DNA of 22,361 nucleotides from an uncultured Prevotellaceae bacterium (GTDB lineage: Bacteria > Bacteroidota > Bacteroidia > Bacteroidales > Muribaculaceae), in the NCBI GenBank assembly GCA_900556245.1, contig USOC01000002.1, forward strand, positions 1 through 22,361, given 5' to 3'. The notes under the pieces are model-generated. The model was not told where the DNA came from and searched no databases. It was given only the letters and a program-made list of their open reading frames with translations. Made by a program: the position numbers and the translations under genes. This document shows, piece by piece, positions 14,372 through 21,582 of this stretch; positions within the stretch are counted from its first letter, which is position 1; each line of letters starts with the position of its first letter.

Positions 14372-16132
14372 TTATTCTTCTTTTAATTCGATGGTCAGGT
14401 TGAGTTCGTCGAGTTGCTTCTGGTCGAGTGGTGCCGGAGCTTCGAGCATAACGTCGCGCCCACTGTTGTTTTTCGGGAATGCGATGCAGTCGCGGATTGA
14501 GTCAAGTCCTGCAAAAAGCGACACCCAACGGTCGAGGCCATAAGCAAGTCCGCCGTGAGGAGGCGCACCGAATTTGAATGCATTCATCAAGAAGCCGAAT
14601 TGTTCCTGAGCTTTTTCGGGTGTGAATCCCAAAATTTCAAACATCTTCGCCTGTAGCTCAGAATCGTGAATACGGATAGAGCCACCGCCCACTTCCACAC
14701 CATTGACAACCATGTCGTAGGCATCGGCGCGCACGGCTGCCGGGTCGGTGTCGAGCAGAGGTATGTCCTCGTCTTTGGGGTGGGTGAACGGATGGTGCAT
14801 AGCCATCAGTCGGCCTTCCTCTTCGCTCCATTCAAACATGGGGAAGTCTACCACCCAAAGGCATGCGAACTTGTCTTTGTCGCGGAGTCCGAGCTGACGA
14901 CCCATTTCCAGGCGGAGTTCGCAGAGTTGCTTGCGGGTTTTCATCGCATCATCGCCACTCAGGATGAGAATCAGGTCGCCCGGTTTGGCTCCGAAAGCTT
15001 CTTTCATTTGCTGGAGCACTTCTTGTGTGTAGAACTTGTCGACGCTCGACTTTACGTTGCCGTCGGTTTCAACACGGGCATAGACCATGCCTTTTGCACC
15101 GATTTGTGGACGTTTGACAAACTCTGTCAGCTGGTCGAGCTGTTTGCGTGTGTAGGAAGCGGCTCCCTCCGCGCAGATACCGCCGATATAGGCAGCATTG
15201 TCGAATACGGAGAATCCGTGGACTTTCATGAAGTCCATCAGTTCGACAAACATCAATCCGAAGCGTAAGTCAGGCATGTCGCTGCCAAAGTATTTCATGG
15301 CGTCGGCCCAAGGCATCCGCAGGAACGGTTCGGTAAGTTCCACTCCTCGCAATTCCTTGAACAGATGTTTTGCCATTCCTTCGAACATGTCGATAATATC
15401 TTCTTGCTCAACGAAACTCATCTCGCAGTCAATTTGCGTGAATTCCGGCTGGCGGTCGGCACGCAGGTCTTCGTCGCGGAAGCACTTTACGATTTGGAAG
15501 TAGCGGTCGAAGCCTGACACCATCAGCAGCTGTTTCAACGTCTGGGGTGACTGTGGCAGTGCGTAGAACTGTCCGGGATTCATGCGCGAAGGCACGACAA
15601 AGTCGCGGGCGCCTTCCGGTGTGGATCCGATAAGCATCGGGGTTTCCACTTCGAGGAATCCCTTGCTGTCGAGGTAGCGGCGTACTTCCATGGTCATACG
15701 ATGGCGCAGTTCAAGATTTTTCCTGACGGCGGCACGGCGCAAGTCAAGATAACGGTATTTCATGCGCAGGTCGTCGCCTCCGTCGGTGTTGTCTTCGATG
15801 GTGAACGGTGGCACTTCGCTCTTGTTGAGCAAGGTCAAACCGTCTACGATGATTTCAATTTCTCCTGTTGGGATGTTTGCATTCTTGCTTGAGCGTTCGG
15901 AAACAGTTCCGGTGGCTTGAATGACAAATTCCCGGCCAAGTCGGTTGGCCGATTCGCAGAGCTCGGCGTTCACTTCGTTGTTAAACACCAATTGCGTGAT
16001 GCCGTAGCGGTCGCGCAGGTCAACAAAAGTCATGCCTCCCATTTTGCGAGTGCGTTGCACCCATCCGGCAAGGGTCACTTTCCGGCCGGCATCGGCCAGA
16101 CGAAGTTCGCCACAAGTTTTTGTTCTATACAT
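14372..16132 (-). CDS. aspS: Aspartyl-tRNA synthetase
   Basis: A 586-residue bacterial-type class IIb synthetase that charges tRNA-Asp with aspartate in the cytoplasm. It has an N-terminal OB-fold anticodon-binding domain (about 1-110), catalytic motif 2 [18 protein letters not shown] (218-235), a bacterial insertion (GAD) domain (about 285-415), and motif 3 [15 protein letters not shown] (528-542) with the ATP-binding Arg535. Length is normal. Residue 31, where from memory Leu marks discriminating and His marks non-discriminating bacterial AspRS, is Met (RKMGG), so it looks closer to the discriminating type, without proof. The gene has its own promoter and terminator, and the matching tRNA-Asp lies 4 kb away in the same window. 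Confidence 0.98.
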   Translation of the reverse strand: MYRTKTCGELRLADAGRKVTLAGWVQRTRKMGGMTFVDLRDRYGITQLVFNNEVNAELCESANRLGREFVIQATGTVSERSSKNANIPTGEIEIIVDGLTLLNKSEVPPFTIEDNTDGGDDLRMKYRYLDLRRAAVRKNLELRHRMTMEVRRYLDSKGFLEVETPMLIGSTPEGARDFVVPSRMNPGQFYALPQSPQTLKQLLMVSGFDRYFQIVKCFRDEDLRADRQPEFTQIDCEMSFVEQEDIIDMFEGMAKHLFKELRGVELTEPFLRMPWADAMKYFGSDMPDLRFGLMFVELMDFMKVHGFSVFDNAAYIGGICAEGAASYTRKQLDQLTEFVKRPQIGAKGMVYARVETDGNVKSSVDKFYTQEVLQQMKEAFGAKPGDLILILSGDDAMKTRKQLCELRLEMGRQLGLRDKDKFACLWVVDFPMFEWSEEEGRLMAMHHPFTHPKDEDIPLLDTDPAAVRADAYDMVVNGVEVGGGSIRIHDSELQAKMFEILGFTPEKAQEQFGFLMNAFKFGAPPHGGLAYGLDRWVSLFAGLDSIRDCIAFPKNNSGRDVMLEAPAPLDQKQLDELNLTIELKEE

Positions 16133-16179
16133 ATCTTAGTTGGTTTTGATTTCTGCCGTCTATCAATTTTCTGACACCG

Positions 16180-16209
16180 CAAAAATACGATATTCTACCG
16201 AAAAAAACA
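16180..16209 (-). promoter_or_regulatory. Promoter of aspS
   Basis: TTG (16207-16209), a 19-bp spacer and TATTTTTG (16180-16187), a full match. The TTG is the last three bases of the terminator stem of the upstream gene. The predicted leader is about 40 nt. Confidence 0.7.
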
Positions 16210-16238
16210 AGGGGCGGCGCCTCACGGCATTGCCCCTT
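16201..16238 (-). terminator. Intrinsic terminator of the PpiD-like gene
   Basis: The stem CAAGGGGC/GCCCCTTG, with an inner GCC/GGC helix and GTGA loop, is followed by six T on the minus strand. It starts 57 bp past the stop. Confidence 0.85.
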
Positions 16239-16295
16239 GATAGCATATTATGAAAACTTTATTTAAAGGAATTGATTGTTGTCGTTTTCTTTAGA

Positions 16296-18404
16296 TTAAC
16301 GGAAGTTCACGAGACGGTTCTCGATTTCTTTGTTGTTCTTGATTACTTCAACAAGGTTGTTGAACATCATGAATTGCTGAGCAAAGCTTCCGTCGATTTG
16401 TGCGTCCGTCGGTGTGTTGGCGGCCGGCTCTTTCTTGATTACGTTGTAGACGAATACTGAGTATTGACCCTTAACCGGTCCGTATGTCTTGTTGAGAGCG
16501 GAGTACGGAACTTGGGCGCCGAGAGTCGGTTCGATAGTCGGTGTGCCACCGCCTACACGACGAGACTCAACTTCTTTGCCCATCAATTTGGCATAGCCTG
16601 CAAGATCTGTTGCCTTGCCTGCGTATTGCTTCATCAAGTCTTCGGCTTTTTTGTCGTTGCGAGCTACGTTTTCGCAGAACATCTTGACGTCTTGGTCGCT
16701 TAAAGGCATATATTCGCCGTCGTAGATGTTGTCGAGTGCGCAGACTACAAGTTTGTCGTTATCGACTTGGATTGCTGAAACGGCTCCTTCTTCAGCGTCG
16801 TTAAACACCCATTGAACCAATTTGGCGGTTCCCTTCACCGGGCTGTACTGTGTGCCAAGGGCGGGAGAGTCTGCGGAAAGGATTGCCGTTTGTGCGAAGT
16901 AGTGTTGCTCTGACTTCGTTGCATTTTCAGAGAATGCCTTGGCGGTGTTGTTGGTGTCGATATACTTTTGCAGTTCGTTTTGAAGGAATCCGCGCGTTTC
17001 TTTGCTTGCCGTAAGTGTGTAGGTGACGGTTGCTGTCTTGTAGATTGTCTTGGCTGCTTTTTTGTCGGTGACCTTTGCCAGTACAGCACCTTCGTTGGCG
17101 TTGTTGAGAACGAAGTATTTCCCGCTTTCGGCATTGAGGATGCTGTTGCGGATTTCCGGGGTGATTGCGCCTTGAGCCAAAGCCGCTACAAGGTCGATTG
17201 TTTGCGGAGCCTCGCCTTTGACGATTGTTGAGTCGTTGGCTACTTCCTTGCCGCTGTTAAGGTCGGCAAGAGCTGTTTCCTGAAATTTCTTGTCGCCAAG
17301 CACTTGAACCATTTCCAACGAGACAGAGTCGGTCTGAATTGTTTTGTCGAGCAGACGGTAGATAACCCGGTTGTCACCCTGGCGGCTGATTGCTGAGATT
17401 TGTCCTACTTCAGCATTTTCAAAGAATCCTTTCATAATGGCATCGCGGTTCATGTCGGACAAGCGCAATTCTGCTTCTGCAATGGAGAGCTCAGAGAATT
17501 GGCGGGCGCCTTCAATGCCCGGATTGGCCTTGATGGCGGAGTCTACCTTTGCCATCAGCGCATCAGCTTTGGCGTTGTCGTCGGCAGAAGGGGCGATGGG
17601 CACCACTATGTAGTGAACGCGACGCATTTCCTCTTTCAGAGCAAATGTTGATTTTTCTTTCTCGTAAGCGGCTTTCAAGTCGGCTTCGCTCACTTCATAT
17701 TTTTTGTTGTCGAGTGAGCCGTAAGGCACAGACACCATTTGCACTTCGTAGGAGTTCGACAGGTTTTCCTTGATGGCGGCGCGGTCGAGGTCGTTGGCTA
17801 CGATTGTGCTACCCATCAGGCGGAAGAGTTTCATTTGTTTCAACTGTGCTTCGGCGGATTGTTCCATGCCAATCCACCATGCTTTTGCCTGGGCGATGGC
17901 TTCGTCTTCCTGACGGCCGAATTTTGCGGGGTTGAAAATAAATGCGTGGAAGTCACGTACGAATTGGTCAGGTTTTGCCGGATTCATCTCTACCGGAGCC
18001 TGAAGCGCTTGGGCGATATAGGAAATCTGCTGTCCGAAGTTCTGATCCATTATCAGATTCTTGAACATGAATTCGGAAAGTTCCTTGTCGGAAACGCTGA
18101 TGCCGAGGGCTTCGTATTCCTCGTCTAAAAGCATTTCGCTGATCATTTGGTTGAGCACGGAGTTTTGCATCACGGCGGGGTCTGCTTGTGATGCCTGCTG
18201 GTTGTTTTCAGCCATTTGTGCATAACGTTGCTGGAATTGCATATAGTCGATGCTCTTGCCGTCGACTTTTGCCACTGTAGTTCCGTCGCCGAAAAACGCA
18301 GAACCGGAATTAAGGAAGTCACCGATGATGAACGCAATAAGCGCAGCACCGATGATTACGAGCAGTAATACGGATTTTTTCCGAATTTTCTCTAAAGTTG
18401 CCAT
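16296..18404 (-). CDS. PpiD/SurA-like peptidylprolyl isomerase, membrane-anchored periplasmic chaperone
   Basis: A 702-residue protein with one N-terminal signal-anchor helix (about 12-29, LLLVIIGAALIAFIIGDF) after a short basic cytoplasmic tail. A SurA-N-like helical chaperone region follows (about 40-240, with QRYAQMAENNQ and LNQMISEMLLDEEYEALGI). A parvulin-like module is near 255-370, and a long C-terminal helical/parvulin-like part contains DGEYMPLSDQDVK. The architecture and length match the PpiD-like 'SurA N-terminal domain-containing protein' of Bacteroidetes, which helps fold outer-membrane proteins as they leave the Sec channel. Key parvulin residues are not clearly conserved, so chaperone activity is surer than isomerase activity. 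It has its own promoter and terminator. Confidence 0.9.
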   Translation of the reverse strand: MATLEKIRKKSVLLLVIIGAALIAFIIGDFLNSGSAFFGDGTTVAKVDGKSIDYMQFQQRYAQMAENNQQASQADPAVMQNSVLNQMISEMLLDEEYEALGISVSDKELSEFMFKNLIMDQNFGQQISYIAQALQAPVEMNPAKPDQFVRDFHAFIFNPAKFGRQEDEAIAQAKAWWIGMEQSAEAQLKQMKLFRLMGSTIVANDLDRAAIKENLSNSYEVQMVSVPYGSLDNKKYEVSEADLKAAYEKEKSTFALKEEMRRVHYIVVPIAPSADDNAKADALMAKVDSAIKANPGIEGARQFSELSIAEAELRLSDMNRDAIMKGFFENAEVGQISAISRQGDNRVIYRLLDKTIQTDSVSLEMVQVLGDKKFQETALADLNSGKEVANDSTIVKGEAPQTIDLVAALAQGAITPEIRNSILNAESGKYFVLNNANEGAVLAKVTDKKAAKTIYKTATVTYTLTASKETRGFLQNELQKYIDTNNTAKAFSENATKSEQHYFAQTAILSADSPALGTQYSPVKGTAKLVQWVFNDAEEGAVSAIQVDNDKLVVCALDNIYDGEYMPLSDQDVKMFCENVARNDKKAEDLMKQYAGKATDLAGYAKLMGKEVESRRVGGGTPTIEPTLGAQVPYSALNKTYGPVKGQYSVFVYNVIKKEPAANTPTDAQIDGSFAQQFMMFNNLVEVIKNNKEIENRLVNFR

Positions 18405-18483
18405 TTATCTATTATTTTTTTAATTTTTATTTCGGTTTGTCTCAAAAGTCGCAAGAGATGTAATCTCTATACGAAATAGCACG

Positions 18484-18513
18484 CAAAGATACCAAATTTT
18501 GACAACAATGCAA
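18484..18513 (-). promoter_or_regulatory. Promoter of the PpiD-like gene
   Basis: TTG (18511-18513), a 19-bp spacer and TATCTTTG (18484-18491), a full -7 match. The leader is about 70 nt, long compared with its neighbours. Confidence 0.65.
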
Positions 18514-18660
18514 TAACTTAGCATTTATTTTCTTTTTTTTGTCACAGTTCGGTGTTTTGCGCGATTTCTGAAAATGGTGAACAAATCTTGTGACTTTTGC
18601 GTTTAATGGTTGCTTCTGTATCAGACAGGATTCGTTGCGACAGAAGAATAAAAACTGCAT

Positions 18661-18695
18661 TTTGTTCATTTTGTACTTAACTTTCACTATCTTTG
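18661..18695 (+). promoter_or_regulatory. Promoter of metK
   Basis: TATCTTTG (18688-18695) is a full -7 match. The -33 TTTG is either 18661-18664 (spacer 23) or 18670-18673 (spacer 14); neither is ideal. The predicted start near 18702 gives a leader of about 115 nt, long enough for a regulatory RNA. Confidence 0.55.
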
Positions 18696-18710
18696 CAGCC
18701 GATTACTAAC

Positions 18711-18762
18711 TCTGTGGAAAAATTTGGCTGCTTGCAACCACATTAAAAAATGCTAAAACTGC
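18711..18762 (+). ncRNA. Possible SAM-II-like element in the metK leader (tentative)
   Basis: TGTGG (18713-18717) and CCACA (18738-18742) form a 5-bp stem. Its 20-nt loop contains ATTT and, six bases on, TTGCA. An A-rich stretch and GCTAAAA (18752-18758) follow. From memory this order (stem, ATTT...TTGCA loop, stem, A-rich, GCTAAA) resembles the SAM-II riboswitch. However, the expected second pseudoknot pairing is not convincing, and the element ends 55 nt before the ATG. The sequence alone does not establish it. Confidence 0.2.
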
Positions 18763-18817
18763 ATATCTCCCCTCAGATTTCCAGTTCAATGATATTCCAC
18801 TCTAAAAAATTGGAAAA

Positions 18818-20107
18818 ATGAATTATCTATTTACTTCTGAATCAGTGTCGGAAGGACATCCCGACAAAGTTGCCGACCAGATTTCCGATGCGGTTGTCGA
18901 CAAATTGCTGGCCTATGATCCTTCGTCGAAAGTGGCGTGTGAGACGCTTGTTACTACCGGACAGGTGGTTATTGCCGGCGAGGTGAAGTCGGAAGCGTAT
19001 ATCGACTTGATGGAGACCGCTCGTCGTGTCATCAACGGAATCGGCTATAATAAAAGCGAATATAAGTTTGACGGAGAGTCGTGTGGAGTGCTTTCTGCCA
19101 TCCATGAACAGTCGGCTGACATCAACCGGGGTGTCGAGCGGTCCAATGAAGAAGAGCAGGGAGCCGGCGACCAGGGTATGATGTTTGGTTACGCTTGTGA
19201 CGAAACTGAAAATTTTATGCCGCTGACGCTCGACTTGGCGCATCAGATTTTGATTGAGCTTACTGCAATCCGAAAGGAAGGCAGGCAAATGACTTATCTG
19301 CGTCCCGATTCCAAGAGTCAGGTGACAGTAGAGTATGACGAGGATAATCGTCCGGTGCGTGTCCATACGATTGTTGTCAGCACGCAGCATGACGACTTTA
19401 TACGCCCTGCCGATGCGACAGAGGCGGCGCAGCTTGAGGCTGACGAAAAGATGCTGGATGTGATCTACAATGATGTGAAAACGGTGCTTTTGCCTCGTGT
19501 CATCGCAAAGTTGCCCGAACATTTGCGTGAGATGTTCGACGAACGGTTGGTTCTTCATGTCAACCCTACGGGTAAATTTGTGATTGGCGGGCCTCACGGC
19601 GACACCGGTTTGACGGGGCGCAAGATTATCGTTGACACTTATGGCGGACGGGGCGCTCACGGTGGAGGTGCCTTTTCGGGAAAAGACCCTTCGAAGGTCG
19701 ACCGTTCTGCTGCCTATGCAGCGCGCCATATCGCCAAGAATATTGTAGCTGCCGGATTGGCGGAAGAGGCTTTGGTGCAGGTGGCTTATGCTATCGGTGT
19801 GGCGCAGCCGGTCAGCTTGTGTGTCAACACTTATGGTACGGCGAAAGTGGCGTTGTCTGACGCTGAAATTTCAGAAAAGATTTCCGCGTTGTTCGATATG
19901 CGTCCGGCGGCTATCGAGCGTCGGTTGAAACTCCGTCAGCCCATCTATCAGGAAACGGCTGCTTACGGACATATGGGGCGAAAATCAGAGGTTGTCGAAA
20001 AGACTTTCTATTCGAAATACAACGGCGACAAGACTATGACGGTTGAGCTGTTCACATGGGAGAAGCTTGATTATGTAGACAAGATTCGAGAGGCGTTCGC
20101 GCTTTAA
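18818..20107 (+). CDS. metK: S-adenosylmethionine synthase
   Basis: A 429-residue methionine adenosyltransferase, which makes S-adenosylmethionine from methionine and ATP in the cytoplasm and releases phosphate and pyrophosphate. Signature motifs are [15 protein letters not shown] (11-25), [12 protein letters not shown] (115-126), [12 protein letters not shown] (258-269) and [19 protein letters not shown] (282-300), all complete. Length is as usual for Bacteroidales (about 430). The ATG at 18818 places the first motif at the normal distance. The gene is monocistronic, with a long leader and two terminators downstream. Its SAM product is the methyl donor for enzymes such as the methyltransferase-like protein in this window, though no direct link is implied. 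Confidence 0.98.
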   Translation: MNYLFTSESVSEGHPDKVADQISDAVVDKLLAYDPSSKVACETLVTTGQVVIAGEVKSEAYIDLMETARRVINGIGYNKSEYKFDGESCGVLSAIHEQSADINRGVERSNEEEQGAGDQGMMFGYACDETENFMPLTLDLAHQILIELTAIRKEGRQMTYLRPDSKSQVTVEYDEDNRPVRVHTIVVSTQHDDFIRPADATEAAQLEADEKMLDVIYNDVKTVLLPRVIAKLPEHLREMFDERLVLHVNPTGKFVIGGPHGDTGLTGRKIIVDTYGGRGAHGGGAFSGKDPSKVDRSAAYAARHIAKNIVAAGLAEEALVQVAYAIGVAQPVSLCVNTYGTAKVALSDAEISEKISALFDMRPAAIERRLKLRQPIYQETAAYGHMGRKSEVVEKTFYSKYNGDKTMTVELFTWEKLDYVDKIREAFAL

Positions 20108-20131
20108 TTGTCTTTATGCTATAATATGAAT

Positions 20132-20165
20132 AGGGGAGTTTCCGGATTCGGAGATTCCCCTTTTT
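20132..20165 (+). terminator. Intrinsic terminator of metK
   Basis: A 12-bp stem (GGGGAGTTTCCG/CGGAGATTCCCC with two G-T pairs, GATT loop) followed by five T, 25 bp after the metK stop. Confidence 0.85.
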
Positions 20166-20216
20166 CGTGTTTTTGTGAGAAGACCGTTTGTGGGGAAATT
20201 GGATTTGTGTGAAAAT

Positions 20217-20249
20217 AAAAAAAGACCGAGAATTTCTCGGTCTTTTTTT
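20217..20249 (-). terminator. Bidirectional terminator between tRNA-Asp and metK
   Basis: GACCGAGA/TCTCGGTC around a 3-nt loop, flanked by A7 and T7 that extend the stem to a perfect 15 bp. It starts 1 nt after the tRNA 3' end on the minus strand and works in both directions, backing up the metK terminator. Confidence 0.9.
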
Positions 20250-20250
20250 G

Positions 20251-20324
20251 CGGTGCGGACGGGATTCGAACCCGCGACCCCATGCGTGACAGGCATGTAT
20301 TCTAACCAACTGAACTACCACACC
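20251..20324 (-). tRNA. tRNA-Asp (anticodon GUC)
   Basis: A 74-nt cloverleaf with a 7-bp acceptor stem (GGTGTGG/CCGCACC, one G-T pair), a 4-bp D stem, anticodon stem CATGC/GCATG with loop CTGTCAC (anticodon GTC at 34-36), a 5-nt variable loop, and T arm GCGGG-TTCGAAT-CCCGT. The discriminator base is G73, as required for AspRS. The 3' CCA is not encoded. It has its own promoter upstream and a terminator directly after it. Confidence 0.98.
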
Positions 20325-20352
20325 AGATAGTCGCTGTTTTTCTTAGCGAGTG

Positions 20353-20384
20353 CAAAGATAGGCACTGTTTTTTTTATCACCAAA
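20353..20384 (-). promoter_or_regulatory. Promoter of tRNA-Asp
   Basis: TTTG (20381-20384), a 20-bp spacer and TATCTTTG (20353-20360), an exact consensus promoter. Transcription should start about 22 nt before the mature tRNA. Confidence 0.75.
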
Positions 20385-20445
20385 TTTTTTGGTCGTTTTT
20401 TTTGATATTGTTGAAAAATTCCGATAAATCAGGAGGCAAATCCAG

Positions 20446-21477
20446 CTACATTAGTATAATTCCGTTTTGTCGGCTGATTTCGATATGCTTGTCCGGCCAA
20501 ATGCTTGCCTGTACTTCTCCGATGTGTGCTTTTTGTAGCAGGAACATACAGAGTCTGCTTTGTCCGATGCCCCCGCCGATGGATTGGGGCAGTTCGCCGT
20601 TGAGCAACGCTTTGTGGAAGGGCAGTTCTGAACGGCTTTCGCACGCTCTTGCCGCCAGTTGTCGGGCGAGAGATTCGGGATTGACGCGGATGCCCATCGA
20701 CGAGAGTTCGAACGGGATGCCGAGCACGCTGTTCCAAAGCAGGATGTCGCCGTTCAGTCCTTGGTAGCCGTCGCTGTTTGGCGAGATCCAGTCGTCGTAG
20801 TCCGGAGCGCGTCCGTCGTGCGGCTTGCCGTCGGTTAGTTCGGCTCCGATTCCGACAATAAAAATAGCCCGGAACTTTTTTGCCGCTTCTGTTTCTCGCT
20901 CTTTGGGAGTCAGGGCAGGGTACATGTCAAGCAGTTCTTGCGTATGAAGAATCTTGATGTCTTCGGGCAGAACGGGCGTGATGTGCGGAAAACGGCGATA
21001 GATGAGCCATTCTGTTTCCTTCAGGGCAGAGTAGATTGCTCTCACGGTTGCTATGAGGTAGTCGAGGTTGCGGTCAGATTCTTTGATGGTTTGCTCCCAG
21101 TCCCATTGGTCTACGTAGAGCGAGTGGATGTTGTCGAGGTCTTCGTCGCTTCGGATGGCGTTCATGTCGGTGTAGATGCCGAAACCGGGAGCGATGTCGT
21201 AAGCCCCCAGTTTCGTGCGTTTCCATTTTGCCAGAGAATGCACCACTTCGGCGCGACACCCCATTGCCTTTATTTCGAAGCCTACGGCTTGTTCCACGCC
21301 ATTCAGGTCGTCGTTGAGTCCTGTTCCGGATTGGACAAACAAGGGGGCTGTGACGCGGCGGAGGTTGAGCTTGTCGGCAAGTCGTTGCTGAAATTCGTCT
21401 TTGATATATTTGATGGCTATTTCCGTTGTCTCCGGAAGTAGCTTCAGTTTGTATCGCTTGGGTATTATTAGTGGCAT
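20446..21477 (-). CDS. asnA: Aspartate-ammonia ligase (asparagine synthetase A)
   Basis: A 343-residue cytoplasmic enzyme that makes asparagine from aspartate, ammonia and ATP. It belongs to the class II aminoacyl-tRNA synthetase fold, close to AspRS/AsnRS. Landmarks are VTAPLFVQSGTGLNDDLNG (42-60), the VEQAVGFEIK segment, KWKRTKLGAYDI (85-95), DQWDWEQ (123-129), and C-terminal GGGIGQSRLCMFLL (301-314) with the ATP-binding Arg308. Length is slightly above E. coli AsnA (330). The ATG lies 13-14 nt from the predicted transcription start. The promoter is a perfect match, and it is overlaid and preceded by two inverted repeats and by an element shared with the AsnC-like gene, pointing to dedicated control. 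No clear terminator follows; the tRNA-Asp gene is the next on the strand. Confidence 0.97.
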   Translation of the reverse strand: MPLIIPKRYKLKLLPETTEIAIKYIKDEFQQRLADKLNLRRVTAPLFVQSGTGLNDDLNGVEQAVGFEIKAMGCRAEVVHSLAKWKRTKLGAYDIAPGFGIYTDMNAIRSDEDLDNIHSLYVDQWDWEQTIKESDRNLDYLIATVRAIYSALKETEWLIYRRFPHITPVLPEDIKILHTQELLDMYPALTPKERETEAAKKFRAIFIVGIGAELTDGKPHDGRAPDYDDWISPNSDGYQGLNGDILLWNSVLGIPFELSSMGIRVNPESLARQLAARACESRSELPFHKALLNGELPQSIGGGIGQSRLCMFLLQKAHIGEVQASIWPDKHIEISRQNGIILM

Positions 21478-21503
21478 ATTTGCATCATTTATGGTGCAAA
21501 TAT
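21476..21503. repeat. Inverted repeat over the asnA start and -7 box
   Basis: A 28-bp near-perfect palindrome with arms ATATTTGCATCA and TGGTGCAAATAT (one G-T type mismatch, 4-bp centre TTTA). It covers the -7 element, the transcription start and the first bases of asnA. Because transcription starts inside it, it is more likely a DNA operator than an RNA hairpin. Confidence 0.65.
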
Positions 21504-21515
21504 AATCAAAATGCT
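21496..21515. promoter_or_regulatory. Shared element in the asnA promoter
   Basis: GCAAAT-N3-ATCAAAATGCT, matching 14215-14234 before the AsnC-like gene in 17 of 20 positions. It covers the -7 box and half of the spacer. The GCAAAT part coincides with the -7 sequence, so the ATCAAAATGCT part is the more independent signal. Confidence 0.55.
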
Positions 21516-21527
21516 GCTATTTTCAAA
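21497..21527 (-). promoter_or_regulatory. Promoter of asnA
   Basis: TTTG (21524-21527), a 19-bp spacer and TATATTTG (21497-21504), a perfect Bacteroides consensus promoter. The predicted leader is about 13 nt. Confidence 0.8.
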
Positions 21528-21544
21528 GTATTATAGTCATAATA

Positions 21545-21580
21545 TCATACAATTTGCAAAAAGTGTGGCAAATTGTATGA
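21545..21580. repeat. Perfect 13-bp inverted repeat upstream of asnA
   Basis: TCATACAATTTGC and GCAAATTGTATGA flank a 10-bp spacer, 2 bp after the stop of the upstream barrel gene and 17 bp before the asnA -33 box. Its centre is 73 bp from the centre of the palindrome at 21476-21503, about seven helical turns. The minus strand has no T-tract after it, so an operator fits better than a terminator, although it could do both. Confidence 0.7.
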
Positions 21581-21582
21581 CG

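Larger units (their letters stand above)
18405..18817. other. Divergent control region between the PpiD-like gene and metK
   Basis: This 413-bp region has no gene. The left end carries the PpiD-like promoter and leader, with a small hairpin AGAGAT/ATCTCT at 18454-18468. The right end carries the metK promoter and a leader of about 115 nt. Between them are two perfect inverted repeats: GTCACA/TGTGAC (18541-18546, 18589-18594) and CTTCTGT/ACAGAAG (18613-18619, 18640-18646). The second lies 15 bp before the metK -33 region and could be an operator. I see no ORF. Confidence 0.6.

Noticed and set aside
18541..18594. GTCACA...TGTGAC inverted repeat resembling Crp half-sites
   Set aside because: Spacing of 42 bp is unlike a Crp site, and 6-bp arms in 400 bp of spacer can arise by chance; noted only in the region description.
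18695..18731. GCAGCC...GGCTGC stem at the start of the metK leader
   Set aside because: The first arm overlaps the -7 box and would lie mostly before the predicted transcription start, so it is unlikely to form in the RNA.
18842..19729. A 295-codon open frame on the minus strand inside metK
   Set aside because: It lies wholly within a fully conserved metK and matches nothing recognisable.
20380..20404. ACCAAA/TTTGGT hairpin followed by eight T on the plus strand
   Set aside because: No plus-strand transcript should reach it after two strong metK terminators, the stem is AT-rich, and its TTTG is better explained as the tRNA-Asp -33 box.
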